The notes: generated by a model from the letters alone, not told the origin. A stretch of DNA of 64,000 nucleotides from Streptomyces sp. WM6386 (GCF_000972385.1 NZ_JXTE01000008.1:62001-126000), one strand, 5' to 3'; shown: positions 26,963 through 38,705, counted from the first letter of the stretch. Translations and numbers: made by a program.

Positions 26963-27354
26963 AGGCCATGGGCTCCGCGTCGAGGTTCGAGCCTATCGGG
27001 ATACATCCTCCGAACAGCGGACGGGCGGACCGATGTTGTCTTATTTTATTGATGCCTGAGGGTGCATCAGCCCGTGGAACGGGCCATCCGCACTTGCCAA
27101 TAGCCTTACGCGCGACGGTCGGCCGCGCATGCGGAATGACGGAATTTCACCGCCCGAACAAGGGGGCTCCACCTGTTCTCGACGCGGCCCGCGCTCACGG
27201 GCTCCCGTCATCCCCAGGTATGACACGGCCGGGCGCGGTCAGCCGGAAGTCGCCCCCCGGAACCGGAACAGCGGCTGACTACACGGCGGCGGGGTGCCGA
27301 GACGATGGTTCACGTCCCCCGAACATGTCGTCGTCCCGTCAGGAGCGCCCACCC
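26963..27354. other. 392-bp region: bldA upstream region and leader of ABC operon
   Basis: No gene seen. On the minus strand TAGGCT, about 27 bases before the tRNA 5' end, is a possible bldA -10 box; no convincing -35 accompanies it. Around 27035-27055 the sequence is unusually AT-rich (CTTATTTTATTGATG), followed by a small hairpin TGATGC/GCATCA (about 27049-27068). The right-hand part is leader for the ABC ATPase gene at 27355. Confidence 0.45.
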
Positions 27355-28179
27355 GTGACCACCACTCCCATCGCCGGCCGAGCCACCACCGTGGCCGCTC
27401 GCGCCACGGATCTGTCGAAGATCTACGGACAGGGCGAGACCCAGGTGGTCGCCCTCGACCGGGTCTCCGTCGACTTCCGGCAGGCCGAGTTCACCGCGAT
27501 CATGGGCCCGTCGGGGTCCGGCAAGTCCACGCTGATGCACTGCGTGGCCGGACTGGACACGTTCTCCTCCGGGTCCGTGCGCATCGGCGACATCGAACTG
27601 GGCTCCCTCAAGGACAAGCAGCTCACCAAGCTCCGCCGGGACAAGATCGGCTTCATCTTCCAGGCGTTCAACCTGCTGCCGACGCTGACCGCGCTGGAGA
27701 ACATCACGCTCCCCATGGACATCGCGGGCCGTAAGGCGGACAAGCAGTGGCTGGACTCGGTGATCCAGATGGTGGGGCTGAAGGACCGCCTCTCCCACCG
27801 GCCCTCCCAGCTCTCCGGCGGCCAGCAGCAGCGCGTCGCCGTCGCCCGTGCCCTCGCCTCCAGGCCCGACATCATCTTCGGTGACGAGCCCACCGGAAAC
27901 CTCGACTCGCGCTCCGGCGCCGAGGTGCTGGGTTTTCTCCGTAACTCCGTACGGGAGTTGGGGCAGACCGTGGTGATGGTGACCCATGACCCGGTCGCCG
28001 CCGCGTACGCGGACCGGGTCGTCTTCCTCGCCGACGGGCGGATCGTGGACGAGATGTACCGGCCGACCGCGGAGAGGGTCCTGGACTTCATGCGCCTCTT
28101 TCCTGGGGGCGCTGACACCAGCGGCTCCGCCGCGCGGCCCCAGACCCCCGAGTTCGACGCGAAGGGCCGTACCTCCTGA
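27355..28179 (+). CDS. ABC transporter ATP-binding protein, MacB/LolD type
   Basis: 274 aa. Walker A GPSGSGKS, Q-loop FQAFNLLPTL, signature LSGGQQQR, Walker B IIFGDEPTGNLDSRSG and VTHDP: the export/mechanotransmission subfamily. GTG 27355 lies nine bases after AGGAG; an upstream ATG at 27325 is possible. Overlaps the permease gene as TGATG. It is closely paralogous to the ATPase at 62200-62988. Confidence 0.92.
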   Translation: MTTTPIAGRATTVAARATDLSKIYGQGETQVVALDRVSVDFRQAEFTAIMGPSGSGKSTLMHCVAGLDTFSSGSVRIGDIELGSLKDKQLTKLRRDKIGFIFQAFNLLPTLTALENITLPMDIAGRKADKQWLDSVIQMVGLKDRLSHRPSQLSGGQQQRVAVARALASRPDIIFGDEPTGNLDSRSGAEVLGFLRNSVRELGQTVVMVTHDPVAAAYADRVVFLADGRIVDEMYRPTAERVLDFMRLFPGGADTSGSAARPQTPEFDAKGRTS

Positions 28180-30707
28180 TGTTCCGCACCGCCCTGCGCA
28201 ACGTCCTCGCGCACAAGGCCCGGCTCCTCATGACGGTGCTCGCCGTGATGCTCGGCGTGGCCTTCGTGTCCGGGACGCTGGTCTTCACCAGCACCATCTC
28301 GAACGCCTACCAGAACAGCTCGGCCAAGGGCTTCGACCAGGTTGACGTGGCCGTGCAGCCCAACTACCAGGAGAGCAAGGGCGACAAGGTCGGCAAGACC
28401 CCCGAACTCACCCAGGCACTGCTCGACACCAGTGCGAAGACCGACGGGGCCGCCTCGGCCATCGGTGTCGTCAACGGCTTCACCGCCATCGCCGACAAGG
28501 ACGGCAAGCTCATCGGCGGCGGCTTCCAGTCGCAGGGCGGGAACTACTGGGGCGACAAGGACCCGCGGTACCCGCTCAAGGAAGGTGCGGCACCGCACGG
28601 CGCGAACCAGGTCGCCATCGACTCCGAGACCGCCGAGCGCGCCGGCTACAAGGTCGGCGACACGGTCCGGATCTCCGTCGACGGGCCGGTCCTCGCGCCG
28701 AAGATCACCGGCATCTTCACCACCGACGACGGCAATGTCGCCGCCGGCGGCAGCCTCGCCCTGTTCGACACGGCGACCGCGCAGACGCTGTTCGGCAAGA
28801 CGGGCACGTACGACCAGATCGACGTGAAGGCCGCCTCCGGCACCTCCCAGACCGCGCTGAAGGCCGCCCTCGACAAGGCCCTGCCGATGAACCTCGTGGA
28901 GACCACGACGGGGCGGCAACTCGCCGACGACCAGGCCGAGATGATCTCCGCGTCGATGGCCGGGCTGAAGCAGGGTCTGCTGGTCTTCGCGGGCATCGCG
29001 CTCTTCGTCGGCACGTTCATCATCGCCAACACCTTCACCATGCTGGTCGCCCAGCGCACCAAGGAACTCGCGCTGCTGCGGGCCGTCGGCGCCTCGCGCC
29101 GGCAGGTCACGCGGTCGGTGCTGATCGAGGCGTTCGTGGTCGGCACGGTCGCCGGGGTGACCGGTCTGGTCGCGGGCATCGGCATCGGCGCCGGGCTCCG
29201 GTCGCTGATGGGCACCCTGGGCGCCACCGTCCCCGACGGTCCGCTGATCATCTCCGGCGGCACGGTCGCCACCGCCCTGGCGGTCGGTGTCCTCATCACC
29301 ATGCTGGCGGCGTGGCTGCCGGGCCGTCGGGCCGCGAAGATCCCGCCGGTGGCCGCGATGAGCAGCGTGCACGCGCAGGCCACCACCAAGTCGCTGGTGC
29401 TGCGCAACACCCTGGGCGCCCTCTTCAGCGGCGCCGGCGTCGCGGTCGTCCTGGCGGCCACCACGATGCAGGGCTCGGACGGTCAGGCCCCGATGGGCCT
29501 CGGCGCCGTCCTGCTGATCATCGGTGTGTTCATCCTGACCCCGCTGCTGTCCCGCCCGCTGATCGCGGCCGCCGCGCCGGTCCTGCGGATCTTCGGCACG
29601 GCGGGCAAGCTGGCCCGTCAGAACTCGGTCCGCAACCCCCGTCGTACCGCTGCCACCGCCTCCGCGCTGATGATCGGCCTGACCCTCATCACCGGTATGA
29701 CGGTGATGGCGGGCAGTCTGCAGAAGTCGATCGACAAGATGGCGTCGTCGGCGATCCGCGCGGACTACGTCGTGTCGATGGCGAACGGCAACGAGCTCTC
29801 GCCGGACGTCGCGAAGGAGCTGACCCGGGTCGACGACGTCACCGAGATCAGCCCGATGCGCAACTCCCCCTCGCGCATCAGCGGCGAGACGGAGTACCTG
29901 ACCGGCGTCAACGGAGCCTCGTTCGGCAAGCTCACCGATCTCAAGGTCGACGACGGTGCCTTCAGGGTGGGCGGCACGCAGGTCGTCGTGGACTCCGATC
30001 GTGCCAGGCAGCGTGGCTGGAAGGCCGGTTCGAGCTTCACGGTCGCCTACGAGGACGGCAGGAAGCAGAAGCTGACGGTCGCCGGGGTCTACGAGGGCAA
30101 CGAGTTCTTCAGCGGCGTCCTCCTCGACAACGCCACGCTCACCCCGCATCTGTCGGACACCGCCGACATGATGGTCATGGTGAAGACGTCCGACGGCGCG
30201 ACGAGCGCGACGAAGGACAAGCTGGAGAAGGCCCTCGGCACCAACCCGGCCATCAAGGTCCAGAGCAAGCAGGACCTGTCCGACGACATCGCGCAGATGT
30301 TCACGCTGATGCTGAACATGCTCTACGGCCTGCTCGCCATGGCGGTGATCGTCGCGATCCTCGGTGTCATCAACACCCTGGCCATGTCGGTCTTCGAGCG
30401 TTCCCAGGAGATCGGCATGCTCCGCGCGATCGGCCTGGACCGCAAGGGCATCAAGCGGATGGTCCGTCTGGAGTCCCTGGTGATCTCCCTGTTCGGCGGG
30501 GTGCTCGGGATCGGCCTGGGCGTCTTCTTCGGCTGGGCGGCCGGCGAGCTGCTGGGCGCCAGGATGGCGACGTACGAACTCGTCCTGCCCTGGGGACGGA
30601 TGACCCTCTTCCTGCTCGGCGCGGCGGCGGTCGGCGTCCTGGCGGCCCTGTGGCCGGCCCGGCGCGCGTCCCGGCTGAACATGCTGACGGCCATCAAGTC
30701 GGAATAG
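28179..30707 (+). CDS. ABC transporter permease, FtsX/MacB family
   Basis: 842 aa with the classic eight-to-ten-TM layout: one N-terminal TM (LLMTVLAVMLGVAFVSGTLV), a periplasmic-type MacB domain, an FtsX block near 265-390 (VFAGIALFVGTFIIANTFTML), then a second extracellular domain and a second FtsX block at the C-terminus (MAVIVAILGVINTLAMSVFE). Works with the preceding ATPase, probably exporting or sensing a lipid, peptide or antibiotic at the membrane; substrate unknown. Confidence 0.92.
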   Translation: MFRTALRNVLAHKARLLMTVLAVMLGVAFVSGTLVFTSTISNAYQNSSAKGFDQVDVAVQPNYQESKGDKVGKTPELTQALLDTSAKTDGAASAIGVVNGFTAIADKDGKLIGGGFQSQGGNYWGDKDPRYPLKEGAAPHGANQVAIDSETAERAGYKVGDTVRISVDGPVLAPKITGIFTTDDGNVAAGGSLALFDTATAQTLFGKTGTYDQIDVKAASGTSQTALKAALDKALPMNLVETTTGRQLADDQAEMISASMAGLKQGLLVFAGIALFVGTFIIANTFTMLVAQRTKELALLRAVGASRRQVTRSVLIEAFVVGTVAGVTGLVAGIGIGAGLRSLMGTLGATVPDGPLIISGGTVATALAVGVLITMLAAWLPGRRAAKIPPVAAMSSVHAQATTKSLVLRNTLGALFSGAGVAVVLAATTMQGSDGQAPMGLGAVLLIIGVFILTPLLSRPLIAAAAPVLRIFGTAGKLARQNSVRNPRRTAATASALMIGLTLITGMTVMAGSLQKSIDKMASSAIRADYVVSMANGNELSPDVAKELTRVDDVTEISPMRNSPSRISGETEYLTGVNGASFGKLTDLKVDDGAFRVGGTQVVVDSDRARQRGWKAGSSFTVAYEDGRKQKLTVAGVYEGNEFFSGVLLDNATLTPHLSDTADMMVMVKTSDGATSATKDKLEKALGTNPAIKVQSKQDLSDDIAQMFTLMLNMLYGLLAMAVIVAILGVINTLAMSVFERSQEIGMLRAIGLDRKGIKRMVRLESLVISLFGGVLGIGLGVFFGWAAGELLGARMATYELVLPWGRMTLFLLGAAAVGVLAALWPARRASRLNMLTAIKSE

Positions 30708-30720
30708 CCGTAGGGCGTTC

Positions 30721-30750
30721 GGGGCCCGTCGCGTGCGAGCGGCGGGCCCC
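30721..30750. terminator. Terminator between ABC permease and CFA synthase-like genes
   Basis: Hairpin with arms GGGGCCCGTCGC and GCGGCGGGCCCC (one G-T pair) between the convergent genes ending at 30707 and 30761. Confidence 0.7.
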
Positions 30751-30760
30751 TTGCGTCTGT

Positions 30761-32050
30761 TCAGTTCCAGGTGCGCGCCCGCAGCGGCAGCCCCAACGCG
30801 CCGGATGCCGGTGGCCGGACGGCCAGGACCTGGTTGACGCCGATGCGGTTGCGTTCGAAGGCCAGGGCGCAGGCCGCCATGTAGAGGAGCCAGACCCTGG
30901 CCCGGCCGGGGCCCGCGATCCGCTGGGCCCGGGGCCAGTCGGCCTCCAGGTGCGCGACCCAGCGGCGCAGGGTGAGGCCGTAGTGCTCGCGGATGGACTC
31001 GACGTCGCGCACCTCCAGTCCGGCGCGCTCCAGTTGGGTGACGGTGGTGCCGAGGGGGGCGAGTTCGCCATCGGGGAAGACGTAGGCGTCGATGAACTCG
31101 TCGACGTGGTAGGTGGTTCCGTCGCGCTCCGGGCGGCGGGCGATCTGGTGGTTGAGGAGCCGTCCGCCGGGCTTCAGGAGGGAGTACAGGTCCCGGGCGT
31201 ACTCCAAGTACCGTTCGGCGCCGACGTGTTCGGCCATGCCGATGGAGGCGATCGCGTCGTAGGGCCCGTCGGTGACGTCCCGGTAGTCCTGGACGCGGAT
31301 CTCGACCCGGTCGGTGAGTCCCTCGTCGGCGACGCGCTTACGGGCGTAGGAGGCCTGTTCCTGGGAGAGGGTGACGCCGACGACGCTCACACCGTGCTCG
31401 CGTGCGGCGTGGACGGCCATCGATCCCCAGCCGCAGCCGACGTCGAGGAGCCGCTGACCGGGTGTCAGGCCGAGTTTGCGGCACACGAGTTCGAGCTTGT
31501 CGCGCTGGGCGGCTTCGAGCGTGCTGTGGGGGGACTCCCAGTAGGCGCACGAGTACACCATCGACGGGCCGAGGACGATCTCGTAGAAGTCGTTGCCGAC
31601 GTCGTAGTGGTGGCTGACGGCGCGTCTGTCGGTGCGCTTGGTGTGGAGGTGGCCGCGGCGGCGGACCTCCTCGCGGGGCGGGGCGGGCGGCAGCGGAACT
31701 CCGCCGAGCTTCACGAGGCCGCGCACGGCGGACCGTACGTCGGGATCGCGCAGCGCCTCCGAGAGGCTCCTGGAGTCCTCGTCGCGCTCCCAGACGAGGC
31801 CCGAGATGAGGCCGAGGGCGGTGTAGAGGTCGCCGTCGATGCCCAGGTCGCCGGCGACCCAGGCGCGCGCGAGGCCGAGCTCGCCGGGCTTGAACAGCAG
31901 CCGCCGGACGGCCCGGCGGTTGCGCACGACCAGCACGGGGGCGCCCGGCGGGCCCGCCTGGGATCCGTCCCATGCGCGGATACGCACCGGAAGGGGGGCT
32001 CTCAGCAGTTGTTCCAAGAGGTTCTTCAGCCGCAGTGCGGCATCGGACAT
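30761..32050 (-). CDS. Cyclopropane-fatty-acyl-phospholipid synthase family methyltransferase
   Basis: 429 aa from ATG 32050 (GGAGG eight bases upstream). SAM-binding motif I DVGCGWGSMAVHAA near residue 200, SHHYDVGNDFYEIVLGPSM and YSCAYWESPHSTLEAAQ are CFA-synthase hallmarks; GMAEHVG and PGGRLLNHQI follow. Acts on unsaturated membrane phospholipids by methylene transfer, or methylates fatty acids. It lies next to, but is transcribed convergently to, the ABC exporter. Confidence 0.9.
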   Translation of the reverse strand: MSDAALRLKNLLEQLLRAPLPVRIRAWDGSQAGPPGAPVLVVRNRRAVRRLLFKPGELGLARAWVAGDLGIDGDLYTALGLISGLVWERDEDSRSLSEALRDPDVRSAVRGLVKLGGVPLPPAPPREEVRRRGHLHTKRTDRRAVSHHYDVGNDFYEIVLGPSMVYSCAYWESPHSTLEAAQRDKLELVCRKLGLTPGQRLLDVGCGWGSMAVHAAREHGVSVVGVTLSQEQASYARKRVADEGLTDRVEIRVQDYRDVTDGPYDAIASIGMAEHVGAERYLEYARDLYSLLKPGGRLLNHQIARRPERDGTTYHVDEFIDAYVFPDGELAPLGTTVTQLERAGLEVRDVESIREHYGLTLRRWVAHLEADWPRAQRIAGPGRARVWLLYMAACALAFERNRIGVNQVLAVRPPASGALGLPLRARTWN

Positions 32051-32133
32051 GGCGCACACCTCCGTGACGAGGATCCCGGTTTTGTCCACCTGCATAAACA
32101 ACAGCAGGCCGGAAGGCAATCCCGGCGCGCACC

Positions 32134-32215
32134 CCTAGCCCGTCCGGCGTTTGAGGACGAGGCCGTCCAGGCCGACGGGGGGCCGGGGGCGCAGCCCCCG
32201 GGAACGCCGAAGGAC
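32134..32215. repeat. Common streptomycete intergenic repeat
   Basis: Starts TAGCCCGTCCGGCGTTTGAG, continues GACGAGGC and ends in the hairpin GCCGGGGGCGCAGCCCCCGGG. This GTCCGGCGTTTGAGGACGAG-type element occurs in many copies between genes of Streptomyces chromosomes (recollection). Here it separates two genes on the minus strand. Confidence 0.75.
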
Positions 32216-32270
32216 CCCCTGCACCACGGATGGCAGGAGGCCCTTCGGTCGGATCAGCGACCGGTACCGG

Positions 32271-33653
32271 TCAAGAGGCCTTCGCCTCGGTCTTCTGCTC
32301 CGGCTTCGCGGCCGCCGGCACGGGCTTCGCGGCCTCGTAGAACTCCTCGCGCGGGTGCTCCATCGCGCCGAGGGAGACGACCTCGCGCTTGAGGAACATG
32401 CCGAGGGTCCAGTCGGCGAAGACGCGGACCTTGCGGTTCCAGGTCGGCATCGCCAGACCGTGGTAGCCGCGGTGCATGTACCAGGCCAGACGGCCCTTGA
32501 CCTTGATCTTCACCTTGCCCATGACGATCATCGCGACGCCCTTGTGGAGGCCGAGACCGGCCACCGCACCCTTGTTGGAGTGCGCGTACTCCTTCTGCGG
32601 GAAGCCCCGCATGCCGGAGACCACGTTGTCGCCGAGGACCTTGGCCTGACGCAGCGCGTGCTGGGCGTTCGGCGGGCACCAGGCGTTCTCGACGCCGGCC
32701 TTGCGGGCGGCGACGTCCGGGACCTGGGCGTTGTCGCCGGCGGCCCAGATGTAGTCGGTGCCCTGGACCTGGAGGGTCGGGGCGGTGTCCACGTGGCCGC
32801 GGGGGCCGAGCGGGAGGCCGTAGCGCGACAGGACCGGGTTCGGCTTGACGCCGGCGGTCCACACGATGGTGTTGGAGTCGACCTCAAGGCCGTTCTTCAG
32901 CACGACGTGGCCGTCGACGCAGGAGTCCATCGAGGTGGAGAGGTAGATCTCCACACCGCGGCTCTCCAGGTGCTCCTTGCCGTACTGGCCGAGCTTGGGG
33001 CCGACCTCGGGCAGGATCTTGTCCGCGGCGTCGACCAGGATGAAGCGCATGTCCTCGCGGGACACGGTCTTGTAGTACTTGGCCGCGTCGCGGGCCAGGT
33101 CCTCGACCTCACCGATGGTCTCCGCACCCGCGAAGCCGCCGCCGACGAAGACGAAGGTGAGCGCCTTGCGGCGGATCTCCTCGTCGGTCGTGGAGTCGGC
33201 CTTGTCGAGCTGCTCAAGGACGTGGTTGCGCAGGCCGATGGCCTCCTCGACGCCCTTCATACCGATGCCCTGCTCGGCGAGGCCGGGGATCGGGAAGGTG
33301 CGGGAGACCGCGCCGAGCGCGATGACCAGGTAGTCGAAGGGCAGCTCGTACGCCTCGCCGACCAGCGGGGCGATCGTGGCGACCTTGCGGTCCTGATCGA
33401 TGGTGGTGACCCGGCCGGTGAGCACCTCCGCCTTGGGCAGCACGCGTCGCAGCGGGACGACGACATGGCGAGGGGAGATGTTGCCGGCGGCGGTTTCGGG
33501 GAGGAAGGGCTGGTAGGTCATGTACGACCGGGGGTCGACGACCGTGACGGTCGCCTCGCCGTAGCGCATCTTCTTGAGAATGCGCCGAGCTGCGTACAGG
33601 CCTACGTACCCACCGCCTACTACGAGGATCCTGGGACGCTCCGTGGTGCTCAT
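32271..33653 (-). CDS. ndh: Type II NADH dehydrogenase
   Basis: 460 aa single-subunit, non-proton-pumping NADH:menaquinone oxidoreductase on the inner face of the membrane. FAD motif VVGGGYVGLYAARR at the N-terminus, NADH-binding FVGGGFAGAETIGE near residue 170, and AAGDNAQVPD near residue 300. The last 60 residues (TWNRKVRVFADWTLGMFLKR) form the membrane-attaching helix. ATG 33653. A Rex-like operator lies about 320 bp upstream, which would couple expression to the NADH/NAD+ ratio. Confidence 0.93.
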   Translation of the reverse strand: MSTTERPRILVVGGGYVGLYAARRILKKMRYGEATVTVVDPRSYMTYQPFLPETAAGNISPRHVVVPLRRVLPKAEVLTGRVTTIDQDRKVATIAPLVGEAYELPFDYLVIALGAVSRTFPIPGLAEQGIGMKGVEEAIGLRNHVLEQLDKADSTTDEEIRRKALTFVFVGGGFAGAETIGEVEDLARDAAKYYKTVSREDMRFILVDAADKILPEVGPKLGQYGKEHLESRGVEIYLSTSMDSCVDGHVVLKNGLEVDSNTIVWTAGVKPNPVLSRYGLPLGPRGHVDTAPTLQVQGTDYIWAAGDNAQVPDVAARKAGVENAWCPPNAQHALRQAKVLGDNVVSGMRGFPQKEYAHSNKGAVAGLGLHKGVAMIVMGKVKIKVKGRLAWYMHRGYHGLAMPTWNRKVRVFADWTLGMFLKREVVSLGAMEHPREEFYEAAKPVPAAAKPEQKTEAKAS

Positions 33654-33972
33654 GCCATCGAGTATCCACCCGCCCCTTGAGGGTCGCTCGTGCGCCCCTT
33701 CACAAGCTCCGACGGGGTGTGTGTTATCCTCCGCGACTCGCGTGATCCAGGTCATGGCGCGGGTCGGGAACCGGCGTGTAGGGCGGGCCGTTGTCAATGC
33801 CGCGTGAGCTGCCTCTCCGGGCTTTCGGAGCCTTCGTGAGACCTTCGAAACGATCTAGCGCAACCCCCTCGCAGAGGGTCCGCGTCCCGCCGTTTTGAAC
33901 GTGTTCACAGGGGCGTCGGGGCCCCGGAAGGGTCAACCGGGCCACATTCCTCGCCCAACAGGACCGATTTCC

Positions 33973-33990
33973 TTGTGAAGAACTTCACGA
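33973..33990. promoter_or_regulatory. Candidate Rex (NADH/NAD+ sensor) operator
   Basis: TTGTGAA-GAAC-TTCACGA matches the actinobacterial Rex consensus TTGTGAA-N4-TTCACAA at 13 of 14 arm positions. It sits in the ndh upstream region; ndh is a known kind of Rex target in streptomycetes (recollection). Confidence 0.7.
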
Positions 33991-34012
33991 ACTTTTCCGA
34001 GGGCACGCGACA

Positions 34013-34034
34013 GAGGGGCCCCGAAGGGCCCCTC
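34013..34034 (-). terminator. Terminator after ppx
   Basis: Perfect 9-bp arms GAGGGGCCC and GGGCCCCTC with a four-base loop (CGAA), about 40 bases past the ppx stop on the minus strand. Confidence 0.75.
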
Positions 34035-34073
34035 GGACGCGCTCATACGTTGTTCTTCCTGCTCAGCAGAGGG

Positions 34074-35018
34074 CTACGTGATCGACCACGCGATGCCGTC
34101 GAGGATGTCGTGCTCACTCACGACGACCTCCTCGGCCTCGATCCGCTCCATGATCGAGAGCAGTACGAGAGCCCCCGCGGCGATGACGTCCACGCGTCCG
34201 GGATGCATGGAGGGCACTGCCGCGCGCTCGGCGTGCGTGGAGCGCAGCAGCCACTCGGTGATCTCGCGGACCCGCTCGCGGGAGATCCGGGAGTGATGGA
34301 TGCGGACCGAGTCGTACTCGGGCAGCTCCTGTGCGATCGCCGACACGGTGGTGACGGACCCGGCGAGCCCCACCAGCGTGCGCGCCTCGCGCAGCGGCAC
34401 GGACTCCTCGGCGAGGTCGAGGGCGGCCTCGATGTCGGCACGCACGGCGGCGATGTGCTCCGCGGTGGGCGGGTCGATCACCTGGCCGTCCTGGACAAGG
34501 TGCCGCTCGGTCATCCGCACGCAGCCGACGTCCACGGAACGGGCGGCCCGCACATGGTCGTCCCCGACCACGAACTCCGTCGAGCCGCCGCCGATGTCCA
34601 CGACGAGGTAGGGCCTGGCGAGGTCGTCCCGGCCCGTGAGCTCCTTCGTCGCGCCCGTGAAGGAGAACTCCGCCTCCTGGTCACCGGTGATGACCTCGGG
34701 CTCGACACCGAGGATGTCGAGGACACCCCGGACGAACTCGTCGCGGTTCTCGGCGTCCCGGGAGGCGGAGGTGGCCACGAAGCGCAGCCGCTCCGCCCCG
34801 TGCTCCTTGATGATCGCCGCGTACTCACGACAGGCGGCGAACGTCCGCTCCAGCGCCTCGGGAGCCAGCCGTCCGGTCCGGTCGACGCCCTGTCCGAGCC
34901 GCACGATCGTCATCCGGCGGTCCAGGTCGACGAGTTCACCCGTCTTCGGGTCACAGTCGGCGACGAGGAGCCGGATGGAGTTCGTACCGCAGTCGACGGC
35001 GGCGACACGGGTCATCAC
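34074..35018 (-). CDS. ppx: Exopolyphosphatase / guanosine pentaphosphate phosphohydrolase family protein
   Basis: 314 aa, one ASKHA-fold Ppx/GppA domain without the C-terminal HD extension. Phosphate loops DCGTNSIRLLVAD (residue 9), VVDIGGGSTEFVVG (about 140) and GLAGSVTT (about 218). Removes terminal phosphate from polyphosphate or converts pppGpp to ppGpp. Start is GTG 35018 (GTGA overlap with the DUF501 stop) or the next codon, ATG 35015. Third gene of the divIC-DUF501-ppx string. Confidence 0.92.
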   Translation of the reverse strand: MMTRVAAVDCGTNSIRLLVADCDPKTGELVDLDRRMTIVRLGQGVDRTGRLAPEALERTFAACREYAAIIKEHGAERLRFVATSASRDAENRDEFVRGVLDILGVEPEVITGDQEAEFSFTGATKELTGRDDLARPYLVVDIGGGSTEFVVGDDHVRAARSVDVGCVRMTERHLVQDGQVIDPPTAEHIAAVRADIEAALDLAEESVPLREARTLVGLAGSVTTVSAIAQELPEYDSVRIHHSRISRERVREITEWLLRSTHAERAAVPSMHPGRVDVIAAGALVLLSIMERIEAEEVVVSEHDILDGIAWSIT

Positions 35019-35614
35019 TCGCCTCCCTCGGCCGGCTCGACGGCCAAGTGGCCCGCGCCGTCCTCGGAGACGTCCCGCTGCCCCTCACCGGCCGGCGGCC
35101 CGCAGGGCGTCACGCAAGGGCCCTTGCGCCACCACTCCGGCAGCATCTCGATCGCCTCGTCGCCCAGCGGGTTCACACCGGGCCCCGCGGCCAGGGAGTG
35201 CCCCACCAGCACATGCAGACACTTCACCCGGTCCGGCATGCCACCCGCGCTGGGGAAGCCCTCCAGGACCTCGATGGCGTCACGGCGCGCGATGTAGTCC
35301 TCGTGCGCGGCGCGGTAGGCGGCGGCGAGCTCCGGGTCGCTCTGGAGCCGCTCCGTCATCTCCTTCATGACGCCGTTCGCCTCCAGCGTGCCGATCGCCG
35401 AGGCGGCGCGCGGGCACGTCAGGTAGTACGTCGTCGGGAAGGGCGTGCCGTCGGGGAGCCGGGGGGCCGTCTCCACCACGTCCGGCTGGCCGCACGGACA
35501 GCGGTGCGCGATGGCGCGCAGGCCGCGCGGCGGACGCCCGAGCTGCTGCTTGAAGGCCTCGACGTCGGCGTCGGTGGGCTCGGTGCGCTCAGTGGTCGGC
35601 GGGGGCGTTTCCAT
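35015..35614 (-). CDS. DUF501 family protein
   Basis: 199 aa. Conserved actinobacterial protein of unknown function: QLGRPPRGLRAIAHRCPCGQ, PFPTTYYLTCPRAASAIGTL, DRVKCLHVLVGHSLA, NPLGDEA and the Cys-containing KGPCVTPC. Four conserved cysteines or histidines (CPCGQ, CLH) suggest a metal site. It lies in the invariant divIC-DUF501-ppx order, hinting at a link to cell division or envelope homeostasis. Confidence 0.92.
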   Translation of the reverse strand: METPPPTTERTEPTDADVEAFKQQLGRPPRGLRAIAHRCPCGQPDVVETAPRLPDGTPFPTTYYLTCPRAASAIGTLEANGVMKEMTERLQSDPELAAAYRAAHEDYIARRDAIEVLEGFPSAGGMPDRVKCLHVLVGHSLAAGPGVNPLGDEAIEMLPEWWRKGPCVTPCGPPAGEGQRDVSEDGAGHLAVEPAEGGE

Positions 35615-35659
35615 GCCGTACGAAAGTCTCTCTGCTGTCTGACTGCGGAAAAGGTCGGT

Positions 35660-36136
35660 TCACTGGTCGGAGGCGTCGGACTTGTCGACCCCGTCCCAGA
35701 CGTTGGAGTACCAGGGGCGGTCGGCCGCCCCCATGTCGGCCCGCGACTGCCGCGCCGCGCCCGGGTCGACGACGATGAACCCCGTCTCCCCCGGCATCAC
35801 ATAGTGGAGCCGCTCGCGGATCCGCTGCTCGGCGTACGCGTCGTCCTGCCAGCGCGCCTTCTGGTCCCGCAGCTGCTCGACCCGCTGCCGGGCCTGTTCC
35901 TGCTGCCGCTGGAGGTCCGCGATCTCGGCGCGCTGGGAGACGTACTGCCTTATCGGATAGGCGAGCGCGACGATCAGCGAGCACAGGACCAGCGCGAGCA
36001 GTGCCGCCCGGCCGGTCAGCCGGGAGCGGCGGGCCTGCCGCTTGGTCTGGGAACGGTAGACCCGGGCCGCGGTCTGCTCGCCGAGCAACCGGATCCTGGT
36101 CGCGGTGGAGAACCGGTCCCGGTCCTTGACGGCCAT
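35660..36136 (-). CDS. divIC: Septum formation initiator, DivIC/FtsB family
   Basis: 158 aa bitopic protein. One TM helix (LLALVLCSLIVALAYPI, about residues 45-63) followed by a coiled coil (QRAEIADLQRQQEQARQRVE, 68-95) and the conserved WQDDAYAEQRIRERLHYVMPGE end of the FtsB/DivIC domain. Partners FtsL and FtsQ in the divisome. Downstream of eno and followed after 45 bp by DUF501. Confidence 0.93.
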   Translation of the reverse strand: MAVKDRDRFSTATRIRLLGEQTAARVYRSQTKRQARRSRLTGRAALLALVLCSLIVALAYPIRQYVSQRAEIADLQRQQEQARQRVEQLRDQKARWQDDAYAEQRIRERLHYVMPGETGFIVVDPGAARQSRADMGAADRPWYSNVWDGVDKSDASDQ

Positions 36137-36163
36137 GTCCCAGCCCCTCCTTCACACACGCGC

Positions 36164-36205
36164 GTACGTCCCCGCACACGGTACGGGACCGGTGCGGGGA
36201 CGTAC
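36164..36205 (-). terminator. Terminator after eno
   Basis: Arms GTACGTCCCCGCA (36164-36176) and TGCGGGGACGTAC (36193-36205), 13 bp perfect, loop 16, between eno and divIC on the minus strand. Confidence 0.75.
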
Positions 36206-36237
36206 GTACGACTGGCTAAGGATTGGCCCTGCCGAGA

Positions 36238-37791
<1,554 letters not shown>

Positions 37792-37858
37792 TCAGTATGA
37801 GGACCACGGATGTGAGGGCACTGTGGTTCAGCTGGGTCCTGCTTGAGTGCCGCAGCCC

Positions 37859-38705
<847 letters not shown>

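Larger units (their letters stand above)
33654..34073. other. 420-bp region upstream of ndh
   Basis: Non-coding. It contains a Rex-type operator (33973-33990), a terminator for the ppx operon (34013-34034), and a possible second half-site TTCACAA near 33699. No small gene with a good start was found. Confidence 0.6.

Noticed and set aside
26968..27354. Long N-terminal extension of the first MacB-type ATPase
   Set aside because: The extension has no conservation pattern, and the GTG at 27355 has a good ribosome site and matches the paralogue's start.
26880..27354. Integrative element at the bldA gene
   Set aside because: No integrase, excisionase or direct repeat of the tRNA 3' end was seen on either side.
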